Source of the DNA: Planctomycetota bacterium | Lineage (GTDB): Bacteria > Planctomycetota > Phycisphaerae > WQYP01 | Length of the DNA: 13,220 nt | Direction: 5' to 3' | Assembly (NCBI GenBank): GCA_021828935.1 | Contig: JAJZCU010000013.1 | Coordinates: 1-13,220 of the forward strand | The notes under the pieces: generated by a model | What the model was told of the DNA's origin: nothing | Seen by the model: only the letters and a program-made list of their open reading frames with translations | The model's database searches: none | Program-made: the position numbers and the translations under genes | Shown: piece by piece, positions 5,563-13,220 of the stretch | Layout of the letters: every line of letters starts with the position of its first letter | Position numbering within the stretch: the first letter of the stretch is position 1

Positions 5563-7803
5563 TTAATAATCAATGTCCACCTTGACGCCGCTGGCGGCGT
5601 TGGGGAATTTCACGCGCAAAATTCCGCCACTGTAATGCCAGGCCGTTTTGTTATGCGCCCGGCCCGCAACCTCCACGCGCGATGGCCGGCGCGGCATTTT
5701 GATGCACACAATCGCCGGCGTGCTCTCCACGCCAATGGCCTTGAACTGCATACGCCGCGCGGTGATGTGTTCCTCCGCGATGCGGCACGCGGCGGCAATG
5801 ACGCAGGTTTTTCGCGGCAGTGCGTCAATATCTACCAACAAATGCCGCGTCCCGCGGCGGACTTCCACCTTCTTAACCGCCGGCATGCCCGGATCCAGAA
5901 GGGAAACGAATCGGCCCTTCACCGCCGCAGCAGGCTGCACGGCCGTTGATGAGGCCGACGGCGGCGAATCAAGCCCGGATGCAATCACATACGGCCCGCG
6001 GCGCAATATCAAGGCCGGTGAAGTTTTCCACCGCAGATGCACCGCTGCCGCCGCCTGGCGTACAAATTTGCGCACTGTGTCGGCGCCTGTTTTTTCATAA
6101 GTCAACCCGGCGGGGGACAATGGTTCATACAGCACATATCCCTTGCCAACTTTGGTCAGCCCGGTCTTATCCGCCGGCACGCCCAGCAACTCAAACAATT
6201 GATCGCGCGGCGTGGCGTAGTGCATGGGCGCCGAGTTCCACCATTCTTGTACTTTATTAAACACGTCTTTGTCGTTGTCCACCATCACCAGGGCGCCGCC
6301 GGCCTTTATCCACGCCACCAGCGTGCGATGAAACGCCTCGGTGGGCGGCTTCTGCCCTTCATAAGTTAACATCAGCACCTTGTAAGGGTCCAGATAACCA
6401 GGCGATGTGGAATATTCTATTTGCACCGGCTCGGCAGGGATGCCCGACATCAACAGCGGCATCGCCAGGCCGTAGAATGACCCCAGATGGATATCCGCCC
6501 CGCCGGGCACGCCGCGTTGGAATAGCATGGTGTCTGACACGAGCACGCCGATGCCGGTGGTTCCGGAGGCTTGCCAGCGCACCTTGTGTGCGGGCTGCTT
6601 CATATCGCCCAGGGCGGTGATGGTGGCCTGCAATTCAGTGGCATACGCGGGTGGTATGGTCACTCTTTCGCCGGGATTTTTGGGATTTCCTGACAGGTAC
6701 TTGCCGCCAAACACGCGTTCGGGCCACGGCATTACTTCATAACGGTAAACATCCGGGTGCAGCAGCGAAGCAGTAACAACATCCTGCCAATTTTTGCGGT
6801 AGTCGGCCCAGGTGTGATTTGGATTGTCTGATACCGGGTCGGCCAGAAACCACAATTTGCGGCCGCGACCGGGCCCGCGGACAAAATTCTGGAAGACGCC
6901 AAATTCAAAAAACGCCGTTTCAAACGTGCGGGTTTTCAGCCGGCCCTCGTACACATTGGGAATGCGGGCAGTGCCGGTCCACACCTGCGCAATGTACCCA
7001 TCGCAGGGCACATGAACCAATGAAGATTCCGGGCTGACAATGGCCCAGCTAAAGTAATTTAATAGAGAATGCGTGGCCACATAAAAGGGCATGCGCAAGC
7101 GGCGCAGGTTCCGGCCAACTTCTTTCAATAGCCGGCCATACAAAAAATACTTGAGCTTGGACGCTTTATATTGAGCCGCCGGCGAACTGCCCGGCGCCTG
7201 CCATTGGTCGTGGTAATGTTCGCGCCATTGGCGTTTGAATCCTTCGCTGTAACCGGCGCTGATCCAAAATTCGGGCTCTTCCAGAAATATCGCGCCCACC
7301 ATGCCGGTTTTGGCGGCCTTGATTAATACCTCGGAAAGAAATTTGCCATACGCCGGGGTTGGAACAATGTACCCATTTTTAATATTCGGACCGTGCTGAA
7401 TGGTGTGGCCAACGTTGGTTTTTTGCACGTCTTCGTGGTGCTTCACGCCATCCCAGCGGCCATCAATAAAATCAGCCGGCGTACCCCATGCGGCCGCGGT
7501 CATCATGTCCGTGGCATATCCAGCTTTGCGCCACTCGCGCAGCCGGGGTGGCAGGTTGTGCGTGCCATACACCATGACGGATTTAGTATTAACATTCACA
7601 TGGGGCGACCAGTCGGCGCCGGATTGAAAGGTAAGGCGCGGTTCCTCCTCCAGACGGGAATGCATTCCGCGGCCCGATTTTTGCGTTTCCGCCGCCGCAT
7701 CCGCCCCGCCGACGGTCAACACCGCCGCAGCAGCAAGCATGCTTTGCATAAACCGCCGGCGCTGGGCGGAAATTGAAATGTTGTCAATGTTCTCAAGCTG
7801 CAT
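5563..7803 (-). CDS. Tat-exported putative glycoside-hydrolase-like protein
   Basis: The 746-aa protein starts at the ATG at 7803, which has AGGAGA 5 nt upstream; the ATG at 7824 is the less likely start. Residues 11-37 form a twin-arginine signal: SAQRRRFMQS, then a hydrophobic AAAAVLTVGG and an ADA-type cleavage site. The folded protein would therefore act outside the inner membrane. The mature part has a TIM-barrel-like order of strands, with GAIFLEEPEFW at about residues 170-180; the acidic pair could be catalytic. A glutamine-amidotransferase-like segment lies at about 465-510 (VLMLTYEG...AWIKAGGALVMVD), as in the trimerisation domain of beta-galactosidase-type families. A beta-sandwich-like C-terminus ends in VKVDIDY. 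I cannot name the GH family or the substrate. It stands alone, convergent with the preceding unit. Confidence 0.65.
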   Translation of the reverse strand: MQLENIDNISISAQRRRFMQSMLAAAAVLTVGGADAAAETQKSGRGMHSRLEEEPRLTFQSGADWSPHVNVNTKSVMVYGTHNLPPRLREWRKAGYATDMMTAAAWGTPADFIDGRWDGVKHHEDVQKTNVGHTIQHGPNIKNGYIVPTPAYGKFLSEVLIKAAKTGMVGAIFLEEPEFWISAGYSEGFKRQWREHYHDQWQAPGSSPAAQYKASKLKYFLYGRLLKEVGRNLRRLRMPFYVATHSLLNYFSWAIVSPESSLVHVPCDGYIAQVWTGTARIPNVYEGRLKTRTFETAFFEFGVFQNFVRGPGRGRKLWFLADPVSDNPNHTWADYRKNWQDVVTASLLHPDVYRYEVMPWPERVFGGKYLSGNPKNPGERVTIPPAYATELQATITALGDMKQPAHKVRWQASGTTGIGVLVSDTMLFQRGVPGGADIHLGSFYGLAMPLLMSGIPAEPVQIEYSTSPGYLDPYKVLMLTYEGQKPPTEAFHRTLVAWIKAGGALVMVDNDKDVFNKVQEWWNSAPMHYATPRDQLFELLGVPADKTGLTKVGKGYVLYEPLSPAGLTYEKTGADTVRKFVRQAAAAVHLRWKTSPALILRRGPYVIASGLDSPPSASSTAVQPAAAVKGRFVSLLDPGMPAVKKVEVRRGTRHLLVDIDALPRKTCVIAAACRIAEEHITARRMQFKAIGVESTPAIVCIKMPRRPSRVEVAGRAHNKTAWHYSGGILRVKFPNAASGVKVDIDY

Positions 7804-8058
7804 GGTTTTCTCCTGTAAAAGCATGGGAAGAATCGCCGGCTATAAAGCCCACGGCCTGCCAATGGCATGCTTCGAAGGCAAATCACGCACATTCTACTGC
7901 GCGCGGCCCGTGGATGCATTTCTTTTCCCTGGAAGCATGGCGCCGCACAGGCGAAAGAAAAAAGGCTGCGTCGCGCAAGAGGCTGGGGGGCCCTACTGGG
8001 CTGACGGGAAGCCTAATCGATATTTCGTCCCATTTTGTTGCGGCCCGGATCATTGTTC
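7804..8058. other. Non-coding upstream region of the Tat-exported protein gene
   Basis: No credible gene is seen in this part of the roughly 700-bp gap between the Tat-protein gene and the end of polA. It should hold the minus-strand promoter of the Tat-protein gene, but no clear -35/-10 pair was found. The plus-strand frames that are open here have no protein-like composition or start signal. Confidence 0.4.
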
Positions 8059-8142
8059 GCCCCTTGCCGGGGCTTGCCAAATGCGCGCTGGGCAACCCCC
8101 GTTGGAAACGGGGGGCTACATTCTTTTGGCCCCGCCCGGGGC
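8059..8142 (+). repeat. Three-hairpin intergenic element, copy 2
   Basis: H1 is 8059-8073 (gcccc-ttgcc-ggggc, followed by ttg). H2 is 8096-8114 (cccccgt-tggaa-acggggg, then gcta). H3 is 8129-8142 (gcccc-gccc-ggggc). H1-H2 and H2-H3 spacings (about 22 and 13 nt) match copy 1 at 5295-5375, with the same orientation. Confidence 0.7.
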
Positions 8143-8194
8143 GCGCCCAGCCGCGGCCAAAATCTTATTTTTTTAGCGCGTTATATTAGGTGCC

Positions 8195-8232
8195 CCAACG
8201 TATCTGCGTTCATCCGCGTCATCCGCGGTTTA
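8195..8232 (+). repeat. Short intergenic repeat of the 'atctgcgttcatccgcg' type
   Basis: The run 'atctgcgttcatccgcgtc' followed by 'atccgcggttta' is the familiar scattered intergenic sequence whose reverse translation gives spurious 'RMTRMNAD' peptides. I recognise it by pattern only. It lies between the Tat-protein gene and the 3' end of polA. Confidence 0.6.
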
Positions 8233-8510
8233 ATTCGTCGTCGTCGTAATAAATATTGCGCGTTCACCTGCGCCTGCGGCTGGACGGGCGCGACCCGCGA
8301 TCGCGGCTTTATAGGCGAGCGCTGCGCGTCGCCGGGGCGAGCTGTGGATGTCGTCGGTTTTCGCCCCGGCGGGGCCAAAAGGTGGCGCCCGTTAATTGTG
8401 CCACTCCTACCGACCCGCGGTATCACACGGATCATTCCCTGCCGCTCCCGCCGTTTGATGTCGGTGGCGCCGACCCGCGACGCCCGCAACTAAACAGAAT
8501 ATCCCCCCGC
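8233..8510. other. GC-rich non-coding stretch downstream of polA
   Basis: No gene is supported here. A short cgtcgtcgtcgt run is at about 8237-8248. The 9-mer cgacccgcg occurs three times, at 8291, 8411 and 8471. Plus- and minus-strand frames are open but Arg/Pro-rich without recognisable domains. No hairpin with a T-tract was found as a terminator for polA. Confidence 0.4.
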
Positions 8511-11500
8511 TCACTTTCCTTCCAGCCAATTGGTTCCCCACGCCAGGGCCACCTTCAGCGGTACGCTTAGTTCCATGGCGTGCTCCATTTCATGGCGAAT
8601 CATGGCCGCCTGGGCTTCCAGTTGCTCAGCCCGGCATTCAAATACCAGCTCATCATGAATTTGCAGCAGCAGTTCCATGTCCGTTTTCTCGCGGGCCATG
8701 CGCCGGTGAATGTTGACCATGGCCAGCTTGATAAGGTCCGCCGCGGAGCCCTGGATCACGGAATTCATCGCCGCCCGCTGGCCAAACTGCCGCACCACTT
8801 GATTGGCTGACAAGATATCCGGAATGGCCCGCCGCCGCCCCAGAATGGTGGTCACGCCGCCGGTGGCCATGGCCTGCTTGATGCACTCATGCGAAAACTG
8901 TTCGATCTGTGGGAATCGCTTTTTGTAGGAAACAATAAATTCGCCCGCCTCTTTCTTTGGAATTTTTAGCACCTGCGCCAGCCCAAAGCCCGTCTGCCCG
9001 TATATAATGCCAAAATTCACGGTCTTGGCAATCCGCCGCATGTCGGGCGTTACCTGGTCCAGCGGCACGTTGTAAATTTCCGCCGCCACCACCTGATGCA
9101 CGTCGCGGTCGTGTTCAAACGCGGTCAGCAGCGCCGGCTCGCGGCAGTAGTGGGCCAGCACGCGCAGTTCAATTTGTGAATAATCGGCCGTGATCAGCAA
9201 GTGGCCGGGCCCGCGGGCCACAAAGGCCCGGCGAATTTCGCGGCCCAGTTCCGTTTTAATCGGAATGTTCTGCAGATTAGGATCGCTGCTGGAAAGCCGC
9301 CCCGTCTCGGCAACGGTCTGGTTAAAACTGGCGTGGATGCGGCCGGTGCGTTCATTCACCTGCCGGCCAAGCGCGTCCAGATAGGTATTCTTTAGTTTAT
9401 TAAGCTGCCGGTATTCCACGATTAAAGCCGGCACGGGGTGCTTGTCGGCCAGGGCGTCAAGCACGGAAATATCGGTGCTGGGGCCGGTCTTGGTTTTCCT
9501 GATAACCGGCAGGCCCAGTTGCCTGAACAGCACGTCGGCCAGCTGCCGGGGGGAATCAAAGTTAAAATCCATGCCCGCCGCCGAACGGATGCGCGTGCCC
9601 AGGTCCAGCAGGCGGTCGGAAAGCATTTTGCTCATTTCCGCCAGCAAATCCTTGTCAATTTTAATGCCGGCGTATTCCATGTCCGCCAACACCAGCACCA
9701 GCGGCATTTCCACTTCAAACAGCAGCTTTTCATGGCCCGCGTCGCGTAGCTTGGGCAGCAGGACTTCGGCCAGGCGGAAGGTCACGTCCGCGTCTTCAGC
9801 GGCATAGGTGGCGGCGCGTTCCAGCGGAACATCGGCAAAACTGATTTGTTTGGCGCCTTTGCCGATCAGGTCGGAAATGGGAATCGGTTTTAGTCCCAGG
9901 AAATCCACGGAGAGCGCGTCCATGCCGTGGCTCATACGGGAGGAATCCAACACGTAGCTGGCCACCATGGTGTCCAGGTACACGCCGCCCATGGGCAGGC
10001 CGGCCAGCCGCAGCACATTAAGATCATATTTTAAGTTCTGGCCGACTTTTTTAATGGAATCATCGGCCAGCAGCGGACCCAGCCGTTCGCGCACGGCGGC
10101 AATATCCAGGCATTCGCCCGCGCCTTTCACGGCCACGTAATAAGCCCGCCCGGCCCGCGCCGCCAGCGACAGCCCGCACATCTGCGAACACATGGATCCA
10201 AGGCAATCCGTTTCCGTGTCCACGGCCAGCCAGCGGCGTTCATCGGCGGCGATGTCCGCCTGCAATTCGTCCGCCATTTTCGTCAGCAGTTCCGGCGTGT
10301 TTACCAGCACGTATTGCCCTTCCACCGGCCGGGCGCCTCCAAACGCGGCGGACGATGTTTCAGTTGCCGCCGGCGCCGAACCCGGCGATGCATTCGGCGC
10401 TGCATCCGGCGCCGCAGCTTCGGGAAGATCGCTGACCGCCCCGCCAGCGCCTTCCGCCGGAAGACAGCCCGGCTCGCCACCCGCTGCGCCGCGTGCCGCA
10501 GGGGCCGGTTCATCCGCGTCGCCAAACAGCCCGCCCTCGAACAGCGCCCCGGGTCCAATGGGCTTTAGCTGCGCAGCCGCGCCGGTGGCAGCTTTTTTTG
10601 ATAATGGTGCGGGCGACGCTGCCGAAGCTGGAGCCGAAGCTGGGGCCGGAGCTGGAGCCGCTGGGACCGGGGACCGCGCCGGCGCCGGCAGCCCCGCCGC
10701 CTGCCGCCCCGCCGCCTGCAATGCCCCGTGCGCCTGCTCCAGCAAATCCAACATTTTACTGAACCCCAACTCCCGGAAAATCGGCGCCAGCAGCGGCAGA
10801 CGGTCAAATTGCACGCGGGCCGCGTTGACATTCCATTCCACGGGAATATCGGTCTGCAACGCCACCAACACGCGGGATTTTTCCAAAACATGCAGATTAT
10901 TACGAAATGCCTCGCCGATCTTTCCGGTTATTTCCCCCGCATGGGCCACCAGATTGTCAAGATTTCCATATTGGTTGATCCATTTCGCGGCGGTTTTTGG
11001 CCCCACGCCCGGAATACCCGGAATGTTATCAACGGTGTCCCCCACCAGCGCCTGCACATCCCGCGCCTGCGCGGGCGTGTATCCCTTCTGGGCCAGCAGC
11101 CCTTCGGGCGTGAGTTGGGCATTGGTCTGCACTTCCAGCAGTGAAACGCGGTTGTCCAGCAGTTGGTCCAAATCTTTATCACGCGAGCAAATATAAAGCT
11201 TCATTGCTGCCATCGTGGCGTCATCCCGCACCCGGCGCACCACGGTGGCAATCACGTCATCGGCCTCGCAACCTTCCGTGCGCAAAATCGGGATGCCCAA
11301 AGTGGCCACGATCTGCTCAATGCGCTGGATTTGCACGGGCATGTCGGTGGGCATGGGCTTGCGTTGCGCCTTGTAATTTTCATCAAGCTCGATGCGTTTC
11401 TTGCTGCCAGCATCCATGGCCAGGGCCAAATACGCGGGCCGACGCTGCGACAGCAGCCGCAGCAACATTCCCGCGAAACCGAACGTGGCGTTCGTGGGTT

Positions 11501-11594
11501 CGCCGCTGGGCGCGGTGAGGCCCGAAACCGCGTGGTAGGCGCGGTATATGTGGGCGTGGCCGTCAATTAAATAAATAGCATTTTGATCTTGCAT
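8511..11594 (-). CDS. polA: DNA polymerase I
   Basis: The 1027-aa protein fills gaps and removes primers in replication and repair. The ATG at 11594 begins MQDQNAIYLIDG, aligning with family N-termini; the ATG at 11675 would add 27 unrelated residues. The 5' nuclease domain (about 1-285) has EADDVIATV, SRDKDLDQLL and GDTVDNIPGIPGVGPKTA. The proofreading domain (about 425-620) keeps Exo I (VDTETD, near 458), Exo II (GQNLKYDLNVL) and Exo III (YAAEDADVT), so it is predicted active. The polymerase keeps motif A (DYSQIELR, near 802), motif B (KTVNFGIIYG) and motif C (HDELVFE, near 977). It is longer than the E. coli enzyme (928 aa), with an Ala/Pro-rich linker of about 140 residues between the two nuclease domains. 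It is divergent from miaA. Confidence 0.98.
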   Translation of the reverse strand: MQDQNAIYLIDGHAHIYRAYHAVSGLTAPSGEPTNATFGFAGMLLRLLSQRRPAYLALAMDAGSKKRIELDENYKAQRKPMPTDMPVQIQRIEQIVATLGIPILRTEGCEADDVIATVVRRVRDDATMAAMKLYICSRDKDLDQLLDNRVSLLEVQTNAQLTPEGLLAQKGYTPAQARDVQALVGDTVDNIPGIPGVGPKTAAKWINQYGNLDNLVAHAGEITGKIGEAFRNNLHVLEKSRVLVALQTDIPVEWNVNAARVQFDRLPLLAPIFRELGFSKMLDLLEQAHGALQAAGRQAAGLPAPARSPVPAAPAPAPASAPASAASPAPLSKKAATGAAAQLKPIGPGALFEGGLFGDADEPAPAARGAAGGEPGCLPAEGAGGAVSDLPEAAAPDAAPNASPGSAPAATETSSAAFGGARPVEGQYVLVNTPELLTKMADELQADIAADERRWLAVDTETDCLGSMCSQMCGLSLAARAGRAYYVAVKGAGECLDIAAVRERLGPLLADDSIKKVGQNLKYDLNVLRLAGLPMGGVYLDTMVASYVLDSSRMSHGMDALSVDFLGLKPIPISDLIGKGAKQISFADVPLERAATYAAEDADVTFRLAEVLLPKLRDAGHEKLLFEVEMPLVLVLADMEYAGIKIDKDLLAEMSKMLSDRLLDLGTRIRSAAGMDFNFDSPRQLADVLFRQLGLPVIRKTKTGPSTDISVLDALADKHPVPALIVEYRQLNKLKNTYLDALGRQVNERTGRIHASFNQTVAETGRLSSSDPNLQNIPIKTELGREIRRAFVARGPGHLLITADYSQIELRVLAHYCREPALLTAFEHDRDVHQVVAAEIYNVPLDQVTPDMRRIAKTVNFGIIYGQTGFGLAQVLKIPKKEAGEFIVSYKKRFPQIEQFSHECIKQAMATGGVTTILGRRRAIPDILSANQVVRQFGQRAAMNSVIQGSAADLIKLAMVNIHRRMAREKTDMELLLQIHDELVFECRAEQLEAQAAMIRHEMEHAMELSVPLKVALAWGTNWLEGK

Positions 11595-11705
11595 GATCCA
11601 AAAATTTTTCAGCCGAACAGGGCCGCGCCACGGGCGGCGCTTTTCCCGCCCGCGCCGCCGCCCTATGATCGGCATTGTGGTTTGTATTTTGTGCCGGGCA
11701 CACCC
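11595..11705. promoter_or_regulatory. Divergent polA/miaA promoter region
   Basis: This 111-bp gap separates the two start codons and should contain both promoters. For miaA, TATGAT at 11664-11669 is a plausible -10, 36 nt before the ATG; the hexamer 17 bp upstream (ttttcc) is a poor -35. Nothing convincing was seen for polA. A GC-rich, hairpin-prone stretch occupies 11620-11660. Confidence 0.3.
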
Positions 11706-12734
11706 ATGAATACCGCGTTATCCACGCCGCCGACATCTCCGACCGCCCATTATGATCTGCCGCCGTTGATCGCGATAGTCGGCTGCACCGCCAGCGGAAA
11801 ATCAGACTTGGCTGAGGCCCTTGCCGTGCGATTCACGCCGGCCGGTCAACCGCCGCCCACGCTCATGGCGGTGGACAGCATGCAGGTGTACCGCGGCATG
11901 GACATTGGCTCGGCGAAGCCCAACGCGGAAATTCGCCGTGCTCTGCCGTACGCCATGCTGGACGTTGCCGACCCGTGGGAAAGCTACTCTGCGGCACGTT
12001 TTGCCGCGGAGGCTCAGACCATTTTAGACGCCCATGCCCACACCCATACGCACATCGGGGGCCACCGGCGACCAATCATTTTAGTCGCGGGCACGATTCT
12101 TTATCTGCGGGCTTTATTGGAAGGCCTCTTTGCCGGCCCATCCGCCGACGCCGCCGTGCGCCAGCGTCTGCAAATGGAAGCCAACGCCCAGGGCTCCGCC
12201 GCGTTGCACGCGCGTTTGCACGGCGTTGACCCCGTCGCCGCCGGCCGCATTCACGCCAATGATCTGCGCCGCATCGTTCGCGCGTTGGAAGTTTATGAAT
12301 TAACCGGCCAGCCGATCAGCGCCCTGCAAACGCAATGGCAAACGGAACATCCCACCATGAAATGCCTGTGCATCGGCATTTCGCGCCCCACTGAATCGCT
12401 GAACCGGCGCATCAATGCCCGCGTAAAAACCATGTTGGCCGCCGGCCTTTTAGATGAAGTAAAGCGCCTGCGCGACGCCCCCGGCGGTTTGTCCGTGCAG
12501 GCCGCCAGCGGCGTGGGGTATCGGCAGTTGCTGGATCATCTGGCCGGCCGGCTTTCCTTCGAAGAAGCCGTTGAACGCATGAAAATTCAGACGCGCCACC
12601 TGGCCAAATTGCAGCGCACGTGGTTGAAACGCTTTCCCAATGTCCGGTACATTGCCGCCGAGGACCAACAAAGCGGCGGTGATTTAATCGGCGCGGCCAT
12701 GGCGATTTTGGCGGATGCCCCGAACATTTTTTAA
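11706..12734 (+). CDS. miaA: tRNA dimethylallyltransferase (tRNA A37 isopentenylation)
   Basis: This 342-aa enzyme transfers the dimethylallyl group of DMAPP to N6 of A37 in tRNAs that read U-starting codons. It shows the P-loop GCTASGKS (26-33), the catalytic DSMQVYRGMDIGSAKP (57-72; family DSxxVYRGxDIGTAKP), LDVADPWESYSAARF (85-99), NDLRRIVRALEVYELTGQPIS, and the C-terminal GVGYRQLLDHLAGRLSFEEA and TRHLAKLQRTW segments. The ATG at 11706 is chosen because upstream sequence in the open frame is not MiaA-like. Differences from the usual form are AGTILYL (128-134) where GGTxLYL is typical, PYAMLDV in place of the common HHLxDV, and a His-rich loop (HAHTHTHIGGH, 110-120) before that strand. The key catalytic parts are kept, so activity is likely. 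The next gene starts 10 bp after its stop. Confidence 0.95.
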   Translation: MNTALSTPPTSPTAHYDLPPLIAIVGCTASGKSDLAEALAVRFTPAGQPPPTLMAVDSMQVYRGMDIGSAKPNAEIRRALPYAMLDVADPWESYSAARFAAEAQTILDAHAHTHTHIGGHRRPIILVAGTILYLRALLEGLFAGPSADAAVRQRLQMEANAQGSAALHARLHGVDPVAAGRIHANDLRRIVRALEVYELTGQPISALQTQWQTEHPTMKCLCIGISRPTESLNRRINARVKTMLAAGLLDEVKRLRDAPGGLSVQAASGVGYRQLLDHLAGRLSFEEAVERMKIQTRHLAKLQRTWLKRFPNVRYIAAEDQQSGGDLIGAAMAILADAPNIF

Positions 12735-12744
12735 TGGAGAACAT

Positions 12745-13203
12745 ATGGAACTTCGCGAACCCACTTCTTTTTTGACAAAAACATCTGGAACCCGCATCAG
12801 GATGGGGGCATTTGCCCTAGGCGCGTGCTGCACGCTGAGCATCGCCGGCTGTTCCCATGCAATCACGCCCAACTTAAAAGAAAATCGGGCCATGGTGGCC
12901 CGAACCAAAGGCCATCGGCATCAAATCTATTTTCAGGGGCTGGTGTTTCATTACGTGCCATTGCAGCATGTGATGGCATTTATCATGGGTTCCAGCGTGC
13001 AAAACTTAAATCAGGTCACCACGGTGTTTAATAAACGCACGAAATTTTACATTGACAATAAGCCCGCGCTGCCCAGCGCCGTGCGCCAGTACATGCCCGC
13101 GCAGGTGCTGGGCCGTCGCGTGCGCATCGCCGGCGGACGCCATAAGTTAATCCTGGAAGTGGTCCGGTTTTCGTCGAAAATTTCCGGCCACGCGCCGCAT
13201 TAA
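12745..13203 (+). CDS. Small predicted lipoprotein of unknown function
   Basis: The 152-aa product has a long basic N-terminus, a hydrophobic stretch (MGAFALGACCTLSIAGC, residues 20-36) and a lipobox IAGC with the lipidated Cys at 36. Cleavage by signal peptidase II would leave a mature lipoprotein of about 117 aa. The mature part has no recognised domain; it includes VFHYVPLQHVMAFIMGSS and a C-terminal strand KLILEVVRFSS. The start at 12745 is supported by GGAGA at 12736-12740; the in-frame ATG at 12715 lies inside miaA. The gap to miaA is 10 bp, so the two are probably co-transcribed, though a functional link is not evident. Confidence 0.75.
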   Translation: MELREPTSFLTKTSGTRIRMGAFALGACCTLSIAGCSHAITPNLKENRAMVARTKGHRHQIYFQGLVFHYVPLQHVMAFIMGSSVQNLNQVTTVFNKRTKFYIDNKPALPSAVRQYMPAQVLGRRVRIAGGRHKLILEVVRFSSKISGHAPH

Positions 13204-13220
13204 ATAACTCACAATGGCGG

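Noticed and set aside
8035..8493. Open frames on both strands in the gap after polA
   Set aside because: The frames run through the three-hairpin element and a scattered intergenic repeat, with Arg-rich composition, no start signal and no domain.
10192..11196. Plus-strand 334-codon open frame
   Set aside because: It lies fully inside polA on the other strand; the Ser/Ala/Pro-rich product is a shadow of GC-rich coding sequence and has no domain.

Overview
The window looks like a GC-rich bacterial chromosome, most likely from the Planctomycetes (Phycisphaerae-like) or a neighbouring phylum. This is inferred from the prepilin-type protein with a C-terminal NVLFADxHV signature, the Tat-exported hydrolase-like protein, and the hairpin-rich intergenic repeats. 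No rRNA or marker gene is present to fix the taxonomy.

Positions 1 to about 3534 are the right end of an integrated mobile element. All its genes lie on the minus strand. In transcription order they are: a 233-aa protein of unknown function with a tandem 11-residue repeat; a 440-bp non-coding region with ten copies of an 8-bp word arranged in two diverged 145-bp units (a candidate replication origin or operator); a 63-aa excisionase-type HTH protein; a CHC2 zinc-finger/TOPRIM primase; and a P-loop ATPase that overlaps the primase gene and runs off the left edge. The element stops at a 3' fragment of a tRNA-Cys gene (3487-3534) that lacks its 5' half. That is the signature of integration into a tRNA gene. 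The intact tRNA and the integrase should lie beyond the left edge.

Positions 3535-13220 appear to be host backbone. First comes a two-gene plus-strand unit: a prepilin-like protein that seems to start at AUU, then a membrane-anchored His/Met-rich protein. Next is a repeat-rich gap, then a convergent minus-strand gene for a large Tat-exported protein with a possible glycoside-hydrolase-like fold. A second repeat-rich gap of about 700 bp follows. Then comes polA (minus strand, complete, all three activities predicted intact, with a long Ala/Pro-rich linker), divergent from miaA, which is followed 10 bp later by a small lipoprotein gene.

Two intergenic gaps, 5151-5562 and 7804-8510, hold matching copies of a three-hairpin element and of short 'ccgcgg-ttt' repeats of a type often scattered between genes in such genomes. 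The most novel material is the replication/iteron module of the integrated element and the three-hairpin repeat family.
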